Assembly (NCBI GenBank): GCA_027859055.1
Contig: JAQIBO010000451.1
Span: forward strand, 1 to 11,347
Length of the DNA: 11,347 nucleotides
Source: Spirochaeta sp.
GTDB lineage: Bacteria > Spirochaetota > Spirochaetia > DSM-27196 > Alkalispirochaetaceae
Direction: 5' to 3'
The first letter of the stretch is position 1. Each line of letters starts with the position of its first letter. A program made the translations under genes and the position numbers. Shown piece by piece: positions 7,016-11,347 of this stretch. Under the pieces are notes generated by a model. The model had not been told where the DNA came from. It saw nothing but the letters and a program-made list of their open reading frames with translations, and ran no database searches.

Positions 7016-7765
7016 ATGAACATGGAACAGTTGCCGGAGGTGCTGGTCGTATTTATCTATGCGATGATCACCGCTGTTGCCACGGGGCTCGGTGCCATTC
7101 CGTTTTTTTTCAAAAAGGACCTTTCACGACGTCTGCTGGGCTGGGCCGGCGCGTTTGCTGCGGGAATCATGGGAGCGGCCAGCTTCAATTTGATATACGA
7201 AGGGTTGGAATACGGGATGCCGCGCACCGTCACCGGTATTCTCGTCGGCCTTACGTTTATCTATCTGAGCCAGGTGCGCCTCAACAGCGGCGAGGAGATC
7301 GCCGTCGGCGAACTCTCCGGCGCGGATGCAAAAAAGGCGCTGCTCATCGTCGGGGTGATGACGCTGCACTCCTTCGCGGAGGGGGTCGGCGTTGGCGTTT
7401 CATTCGGAGGGGGCCGTGAGTTCGGTGCGTTTATCTCCCTGGCGATCGCGGTACACAACATCCCCGAGGGTCTTGCAATCGCCCTTGTGCTGATTCCCAA
7501 GGGGATTAAACCGTGGAAGGCGGCGCTGTGGGCGATCTTTTCCAGCCTTCCGCAGCCGCTGGTGGCTGTTCCGGCGTTTCTCTTTGTCCAGGTCTTTGAG
7601 CCGTTTCTCCCGATCGGTCTGGGTCTTGCGGCAGGCGCGATGATATGGATGGTGATATCCGAACTGATTCCCGATGCGATCAAAGACGCCCCGAAGGAAC
7701 AGGTGGCGGCGATTGCGACCTTCGCGGTGGCGGCGATGACGGCGTTCCAGGTCGCGGTCGGATAA
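7016..7765 (+). CDS. ZIP family divalent metal transporter
   Basis: This 249-residue inner-membrane protein should import zinc or related divalent metals. Around eight hydrophobic segments can be drawn, starting at about residues 8-30, 41-60 and 72-86. The two metal-site helices carry the hallmark motifs HSFAEG (118-123) and HNIPEG (147-152), and MVISELIPDA (212-221) supplies a further acidic residue. The cytoplasmic loop after the third segment (about 88-106) has no histidines, unlike many ZIP proteins. Length and motifs fit the ZupT/GufA-type bacterial branch. The start is supported by GAGGAG (7005-7010) five nt before the ATG. The gene is divergent from the nitrilase operon, and a terminator lies about 100 nt downstream, so it may be monocistronic. 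Metal specificity cannot be read from the sequence. Confidence 0.92.
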   Translation: MNMEQLPEVLVVFIYAMITAVATGLGAIPFFFKKDLSRRLLGWAGAFAAGIMGAASFNLIYEGLEYGMPRTVTGILVGLTFIYLSQVRLNSGEEIAVGELSGADAKKALLIVGVMTLHSFAEGVGVGVSFGGGREFGAFISLAIAVHNIPEGLAIALVLIPKGIKPWKAALWAIFSSLPQPLVAVPAFLFVQVFEPFLPIGLGLAAGAMIWMVISELIPDAIKDAPKEQVAAIATFAVAAMTAFQVAVG

Positions 7766-7768
7766 TCC

Positions 7769-7800
7769 CCCCGGGGTTCCGCCCCTTGACATCCCCGGGG
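7769..7800. repeat. Paired CCCCGGGG palindromes 24 nt apart
   Basis: The self-complementary octamer CCCCGGGG occurs at 7769-7776 and again at 7793-7800, just after the ZIP stop codon. The two copies could pair as an 8-bp stem around a 16-nt loop, or each could act as a short palindromic protein site. A perfect TTGACA lies between them (7786-7791), and the second copy falls in the spacer of the promoter candidate there. No T-run follows. Confidence 0.5.
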
Positions 7801-7814
7801 TGTGACCGTAAGTT
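7786..7814 (+). promoter_or_regulatory. Candidate promoter in the ZIP-FKBP spacer
   Basis: A perfect -35 hexamer TTGACA (7786-7791) is followed after 17 nt by TAAGTT (7809-7814), which is a weak -10 with 3 of 6 matches. A better -10, TATGAT (7827-7832, 5 of 6), lies further on, but only with a poor -35 (GTGACC, 19-nt spacing). Either would start transcription upstream of the terminator at 7866-7892, so the transcript would meet that hairpin before the FKBP gene. Confidence 0.4.
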
Positions 7815-7865
7815 TGTCCCGAACTTTATGATTTGTCCGTACACCGCAGGAAGCACACAAACCTC

Positions 7866-7892
7866 AAGCCGGGTCCACAACCCGGCTTTTTT
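7866..7892 (+). terminator. Rho-independent terminator between ZIP and FKBP genes
   Basis: A perfect 9-bp stem, AAGCCGGGT (7866-7874) with ACCCGGCTT (7880-7888), encloses a 5-nt loop and runs into a T-tract ending at 7892. This is a textbook intrinsic terminator. It most simply ends the ZIP transcript, about 100 nt past its stop codon. It would also attenuate any FKBP message started at the promoter candidates upstream. Confidence 0.88.
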
Positions 7893-7932
7893 GTTTCCCG
7901 AGGGTGACACGGTGCAGCATGACCAGTTTTCT

Positions 7933-7938
7933 GGAGGG
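7933..7938 (+). promoter_or_regulatory. Ribosome-binding site fixing the FKBP start
   Basis: GGAGGG lies 7 nt before the ATG at 7946. It selects this ATG over an in-frame GTG at 7904, which lacks such a site and would add 14 residues not expected in the family. Confidence 0.85.
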
Positions 7939-7945
7939 AAACACT

Positions 7946-8425
7946 ATGAAAGTTGAAGAAAATGCAGTTGTTACGATCGCATACACGTTAAAAAACGGTG
8001 AAGGTGAGGTGCTCGATTCGTCGGAGAACAACGGGGATCTCTCGTATCTTCACGGACACCAGAACATTGTGCCGGGCCTTGAAAAGGAACTCGCCGGGAA
8101 AGCGGTCGGAGAACAGGTCGACACAACCGTCCCCCCCGATGAGGGCTACGGAGAGCGGCGGGATGATCTCGTCTTTGCCGTGCCGCGTGACCGCCTGCCG
8201 GAAGGTGAGTTGGAGCTCGGCATGCAGTTCCGCGCCCAGTCGCAGGACGGCCAGGAGCTGGTCGTCAACCTGGTCGGTATCGAAGATGACGAGGTTACCC
8301 TGGACGGCAACCATCCCCTGGCGGGAGAGGATCTCCACTTCGACGTGACGATCCAGGGTGTTCGCGACGCAACCGAAGAGGAGATCTCCCACGGACACGT
8401 CCACGACGGGACCCACGAGCACTGA
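7946..8425 (+). CDS. FKBP-type peptidyl-prolyl isomerase, SlyD-like, with His-rich tail
   Basis: This 159-residue cytosolic protein should catalyse cis-trans isomerisation of prolyl bonds and act as a folding chaperone. The FKBP core is split in the SlyD manner: an N-terminal part with YLHGHQNIVPGLEKEL (34-49), an inserted chaperone flap (about 70-120) and the closing strand GNHPLAGEDLHFDV (121-134). The tail ends HGHVHDGTHEH, with five histidines in the last eleven residues, a shorter version of the metal-binding tail of SlyD proteins; nickel or zinc binding is inferred. Tail length is much shorter than in E. coli SlyD and no cysteines are present. The ATG is supported by GGAGGG 7 nt upstream. 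The 3' end overlaps the sirtuin gene, so the two are probably co-transcribed. Confidence 0.92.
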   Translation: MKVEENAVVTIAYTLKNGEGEVLDSSENNGDLSYLHGHQNIVPGLEKELAGKAVGEQVDTTVPPDEGYGERRDDLVFAVPRDRLPEGELELGMQFRAQSQDGQELVVNLVGIEDDEVTLDGNHPLAGEDLHFDVTIQGVRDATEEEISHGHVHDGTHEH

Positions 8426-9290
8426 ACCGGCGGAAACGCCGTTACCGCACGCTATCGCCCCGCCGGGATCGCACGCGGTATTTGATGAACTGATCTGGCA
8501 CCTTCGGGGGCGCACCCTCTGTGTGCTCACCGGTGCCGGCATCAGCACCGATTCGGGGATACCCGATTACCGTGGCCCCGAGGGCTCTCTCAAAACGCGC
8601 ACTCCCGTGCGCTACCATGAATTTATCCGATCCGCCGACGATCGTCGCCGCTACTGGGCGCGCAGTTGCATCGGCTGGCCGGTGATGCGGACCCGCCGTC
8701 CAAACACATCCCACATTGCGATTGCCGAACTCCAACACCACGGGACAGCGTTCGGACTTATCACCCAGAACGTCGACGGTCTGCACCAGGCCGCCGGTTC
8801 GCATGAGCTGATAGAACTGCACGGTGGCCTGGCCCGCGTGCAGTGTCTTGAGTGTGGAGCGATCAGCGATCGCGAGGAGCTCCAGACTCGAATGCTTGAG
8901 CTCAACCCGGGGTGGCTGGAACAGACTGCCGAGAGCGCGCCTGACGGCGACGCCGAGCTCCCGCGGGAGGTGACCCGCCGCTTTCGCGTGCCCCCCTGCG
9001 TGTCCTGTGGCGGGGTGTTGAAACCGGATGTGGTGTTTTTCGGTGAGAACGTACCCCGGGAGCGCGTTACCGCGGCGTTTGCGCGGGTCAACGCGGCGGA
9101 CGCGGTGCTGGTCGCCGGTTCCTCGCTGACGGTGTACTCCGGCTTCCGCTTTGCCGATCACGCGGTGAAATCGGGGAAGACCCTGGCGATCATCAACCGC
9201 GGTCCCACCCGGGCTGACGCGATCGCTTCAATGAAACTCGACGCCGATGCCGGGGCTACCCTGTCGCGCCTCGCCGCGGCGCTCCGGTAG
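8358..9290 (+). CDS. Sir2 family NAD-dependent protein deacylase (class II/SIRT4-like)
   Basis: The product should remove acyl groups from lysines using NAD, giving nicotinamide and O-acyl-ADP-ribose. With the GTG start it has 310 residues. NAD-binding GAGIST and GIPDYRGP (59-74), QNVDGLH (137-143), catalytic His155 in ELHG, and Rossmann residues GSSL and INRG are all present. Zinc cysteines are C163/C166 and C214/C217. The RRRYWARSCIGWP segment (96-108) is typical of the class II group that includes SIRT4. Start choice is awkward: a stop at 8346 in this frame leaves GTG 8358 as the first start codon, and the next options (CTG 8490, GTG 8523) cut into the fold. Using GTG 8358 gives a 68-nt overlap with the FKBP gene, a poor ribosome-binding site and a Pro/Thr-rich N-terminal extension of about 40 residues. 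Confidence 0.9.
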   Translation: MFATQPKRRSPTDTSTTGPTSTEPAETPLPHAIAPPGSHAVFDELIWHLRGRTLCVLTGAGISTDSGIPDYRGPEGSLKTRTPVRYHEFIRSADDRRRYWARSCIGWPVMRTRRPNTSHIAIAELQHHGTAFGLITQNVDGLHQAAGSHELIELHGGLARVQCLECGAISDREELQTRMLELNPGWLEQTAESAPDGDAELPREVTRRFRVPPCVSCGGVLKPDVVFFGENVPRERVTAAFARVNAADAVLVAGSSLTVYSGFRFADHAVKSGKTLAIINRGPTRADAIASMKLDADAGATLSRLAAALR

Positions 9291-9330
9291 CGTTATTCCC
9301 CACCAGTCCCGGTGGAGGCCCCCTCACATC

Positions 9331-10644
9331 TCACCGATCCGTTCCCCGTTTGTCGCCAGTATCCGCGTCGTGAACGCGACTTCCCCGCTCCACCGTCGCC
9401 AATCGCAGCGCCCAGAGAAGTGCCGGCAGCGCGGCGGCGACGTACAGGACGGAAATCCGGTCTATACCGAGACGGTCGAGGGCCCACCCGGTGGCGAGAT
9501 AGGCAAACGGGGCCACCCCGGCGGCGGCGGCTTCCATCACCGCAAAGAGGCGGCCGTGCATCTCCGTCGGCGCGCTGTGCTGAATGCGCACCGTCGCCGA
9601 GAGGTAGACCGCCGCCGCGGCTCCACCGGCAAGGACCGCGCCGACCGCGAGTACCGGAAGCGACCGTTCCACGGCGAGGGCGGCGCAGACGAGCCCGAAA
9701 ACCGCATAGGCGATCGCCGCAACGGGCAGCGCCACGAGGCGGTCGGTGGACAGTCGGGACAGCGCCACAAAGACCCCGATGCCACCGGCCAGCGACGCGG
9801 CGAAGATATAACCGAGCACCTGTTCCCCCGTCCCCAACTCGTCGATCAGCACAAACGGCAGGGTCAACAGAAAAACCGGTGATAACAGAAACATCCCCGC
9901 CTGGGCGATGATTCTGCCGCGGATCACCGGGGCGTCCCGGAGATAGCGGATCACCGTTGCAACGTCACGCCGCAGCGTTTCCGCGGTGAGCGGCGTCGCT
10001 TTGCCGGCACGCTGCCGGTGGGGCACCACGATCCACAGCTCCTGCACGGCGGAGACCAGGAACGTGACCCCGTTGAGGATCAGAACCACCGGCGCGCCAA
10101 GCACCACAAAGAGCACCCCGCCCACGGCGTTTCCGGTCATGTTGAAGAGCTGGCTGCCGCCGGTGCGGAGCGCGTTGGCACTGCTCAGATGCGACGGCGG
10201 GACGATCTCGGGAATCAGCGCCTGTGCGGCGGGAACAAAAAACGCGTGCCCGAGACCTGCGGCAAACGAAAGCGTCAACAGCACCGCCGGCGCGTGGCCA
10301 AAACCGATCACCAGCAGGAGTCCGGCGGCGATCATCAACACCCCGCGCAGAATGTCGGTGGCGATCAGTACGTTGCGGCGGGACCAGCGGTCGATCAGGG
10401 ATCCGCTGAGAGGGGAAAGAATAAAGCCGGGAATCAGGGCCAAAAACTGAAAGAGGCCCAGAAGAAGGGCGGAATCGGTAATATCTTTGAGGTACAGAAC
10501 GGCCGCGACGAGGTACACCGCGTTGCCCAGGCTGGAGATACCGTTTCCGGCGACCAGGAGGGTCAGGTTGGACTGCCACCGGGCAGGGGTACCGCCGCTA
10601 CGCAGGGGAATGTCCTCCTCGGTGGCGCCGGCTGCGCCGGGCAC
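9331..10644 (-). CDS. Major facilitator superfamily transporter (MFS_3/EntS-like)
   Basis: This is a predicted inner-membrane exporter with about 12 hydrophobic helices. It opens with SNLTLLVAGNGISSLGNAVY as helix 1, and the loop between helices 2 and 3 carries GSLIDRWSRRNVL, the MFS motif A. The general look is that of the MFS_3 group, which includes enterobactin and drug exporters; the substrate is not predictable. The start is uncertain. GTG at 10644 (437 aa) has no Shine-Dalgarno and overlaps the upstream gene by 47 nt. A CTG at 10605 (424 aa) lies 8 nt after a GAGGAGG and overlaps by only 8 nt. Longer readings upstream run through the neighbour's coding sequence and give Arg/Ser-rich junk. 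The gene follows the phosphatidyltransferase-like gene, likely as an operon, and converges on the sirtuin gene with 40 nt between stops. Confidence 0.88.
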   Translation of the reverse strand: MPGAAGATEEDIPLRSGGTPARWQSNLTLLVAGNGISSLGNAVYLVAAVLYLKDITDSALLLGLFQFLALIPGFILSPLSGSLIDRWSRRNVLIATDILRGVLMIAAGLLLVIGFGHAPAVLLTLSFAAGLGHAFFVPAAQALIPEIVPPSHLSSANALRTGGSQLFNMTGNAVGGVLFVVLGAPVVLILNGVTFLVSAVQELWIVVPHRQRAGKATPLTAETLRRDVATVIRYLRDAPVIRGRIIAQAGMFLLSPVFLLTLPFVLIDELGTGEQVLGYIFAASLAGGIGVFVALSRLSTDRLVALPVAAIAYAVFGLVCAALAVERSLPVLAVGAVLAGGAAAAVYLSATVRIQHSAPTEMHGRLFAVMEAAAAGVAPFAYLATGWALDRLGIDRISVLYVAAALPALLWALRLATVERGSRVHDADTGDKRGTDR

Positions 10645-11347
10645 GCCGCGCGCGAAAATGCAGGAGAAAGTCCCAACTGAACGAAATGATCTGGAGGACC
10701 AGGACAATCGTGACCGCCCCGATCCGCACGGACCGCGGGAGAATCGGGGCAAAGGCACCGATGAGTACCACCACGATCGAGGCGGCGACCGTTTTGGCAA
10801 ACAGTTTGTACCGCTCGGGATAGTCCGGCGGATCTCCCTGGAAGCGGGCAAGGGCAAAGTACAGATAGCGCATCCATCCGATCAGCAACACGTAGACGGG
10901 GAATCTCAGGGCGATCCAGATCGTGTAGCTGAGGGCGAAGGTAAACAGCGCGTCGTTTTCCATGTCCCAGAGCGCCCCGAACGGCGGCGTACTTTCGGCG
11001 GCGGGGCGCCTCGCGCGGCGAGCGGCGTGTCCGTCGAAAAAGTCGGTGGTCTCCACCAGCGCCAGCACGGCGAACAGCGTCCACGCCCCGGTACGGGAGA
11101 GTCCGGACGCGCCGCCGATCCAGCCCAGCCCCACCGCCAGCAGCAGAAGAACCGCCGCGCCGCCGCGCACCCCGGTCAGGACGTTGGGCACCAGGTATCC
11201 CCGCGCGGCCCACGATGAGGTAACAGTAAACGGCAGAACCAGGAGAAACGCGCCACCCCAGATTGCGGCGATAAGCGCCCCGGACGCGGGAGCGAGGACG
11301 CCGGTGAGGGGCAGAAGCCCGCCCGCAAGCAGCAGCCCCGCGGAAAC
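10598..11347 (-). CDS. CDP-alcohol phosphatidyltransferase-like membrane protein (5' end beyond window)
   Basis: The frame is open to the right edge, giving 249 codons here. Enzymes of this family join a CDP-alcohol (for example CDP-diacylglycerol) to a second alcohol in phospholipid synthesis. The signature D-x2-D-G-x2-A-R...G-x3-D-x3-D is complete: DFFDGHAAR (about 11044-11018) and GALWDMEND (about 10978-10952). The gap between Arg and the next Gly is 13 residues, against 8 in PgsA-type enzymes. Hydrophobic helices surround the motif, and the usual N-terminal PNVLTGVRG lies at 11191-11165. A GTG at 11191 could start a 197-residue protein, but the 52 codons before it are open and encode two more membrane-like stretches, so the true start is probably outside. 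The C-terminus is Arg/His-rich. It overlaps the MFS gene start. Confidence 0.75.
   Translation of the reverse strand, partial: VSAGLLLAGGLLPLTGVLAPASGALIAAIWGGAFLLVLPFTVTSSWAARGYLVPNVLTGVRGGAAVLLLLAVGLGWIGGASGLSRTGAWTLFAVLALVETTDFFDGHAARRARRPAAESTPPFGALWDMENDALFTFALSYTIWIALRFPVYVLLIGWMRYLYFALARFQGDPPDYPERYKLFAKTVAASIVVVLIGAFAPILPRSVRIGAVTIVLVLQIISFSWDFLLHFRARRARRSRRHRGGHSPA
10614..10620 (-). promoter_or_regulatory. Strong Shine-Dalgarno bearing on the MFS start
   Basis: On the minus strand this reads GAGGAGG, inside the last codons of the phosphatidyltransferase-like gene. It lies 8 nt before an in-frame CTG (10605) and within the extension implied by the GTG start at 10644. It is the only good ribosome-binding site at the junction and argues for initiation near 10605, though CTG starts are rare. 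It may also arise by chance from Arg-Gly-Gly codons. Confidence 0.4.

Noticed and set aside
7904..7945. GTG at 7904 as an upstream start of the FKBP gene
   Set aside because: The ATG at 7946 has GGAGGG at 7 nt and gives the family N-terminus; the extra 14 residues have no support.
7828..7956. A 42-codon plus-strand frame running through the terminator and overlapping the FKBP start by 11 nt, possibly a leader peptide
   Set aside because: There is no ribosome-binding site before its ATG, the hairpin would lie within it, and the sequence shows no stalling motif or amino-acid run.
9300..9315. CCACC-N6-GGTGG hairpin between the convergent sirtuin and MFS genes as a bidirectional terminator
   Set aside because: The stem is only 5 bp and no T-run follows on either strand.
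10018..10680. Plus-strand frames of about 220-240 codons opposite the MFS and phosphatidyltransferase-like genes
   Set aside because: They are Gly/Arg/Gln-rich antisense readings with no domain and no ribosome-binding site.
10645..10857. N-terminal extension of the MFS gene up to an ATG at 10857
   Set aside because: These bases code for the conserved membrane part of the phosphatidyltransferase-like protein; in the MFS frame they give an Arg/Ser/Pro-rich sequence unlike any MFS N-terminus.

Overview
The window is about 11.3 kb of GC-rich (roughly 58-62% by eye) bacterial chromosome with dense, short-spaced genes. A patatin phospholipase fused to an outer-membrane beta-barrel shows that the host is a diderm (Gram-negative-type) bacterium. 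The mix of genes would fit a free-living spirochaete or another high-GC diderm, but nothing here fixes the phylum. I see no rRNA, tRNA, CRISPR array, insertion sequence or phage gene.

Layout. (1) 83-6919, minus strand, is a four-gene block transcribed right to left: an exported nitrilase-fold hydrolase, a long-chain acyl-CoA synthetase, a patatin/POTRA/beta-barrel phospholipase and an ABC-F ATPase. Gaps are 49 nt, a 1-nt TGATG overlap, and 33 nt. (2) 7016-9290, plus strand, holds a ZIP metal transporter, then a 180-nt spacer with a promoter-like site and a strong intrinsic terminator, then a SlyD-like FKBP prolyl isomerase whose end overlaps a class II-like sirtuin. (3) 9331-11347, minus strand, holds a CDP-alcohol phosphatidyltransferase-like membrane protein, open at the right edge, followed by an overlapping MFS transporter. 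The sirtuin and MFS genes converge with 40 nt between stops.

Function. The first three genes of the left block all suggest acyl-lipid chemistry at the envelope: an exported amide hydrolase or acyltransferase, fatty-acid activation, and outer-membrane phospholipase activity. The phosphatidyltransferase-like gene at the right end may add phospholipid synthesis, but the two blocks are not one operon. The central genes concern metal uptake, protein folding with a metal-binding tail, and NAD-dependent protein deacylation.

Most striking feature. The last ~97 residues of the ABC-F protein do not look like an ABC-F end. From the second Walker B motif onward it reads like the C-terminal part of a FecE/FhuC/BtuD-type importer ATPase, and the DNA coding for this tail drops to about 49% GC against about 58% just upstream. 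This points to a recombination junction at the shared DEPTNHLDL motif, either a real gene fusion or an assembly chimera.
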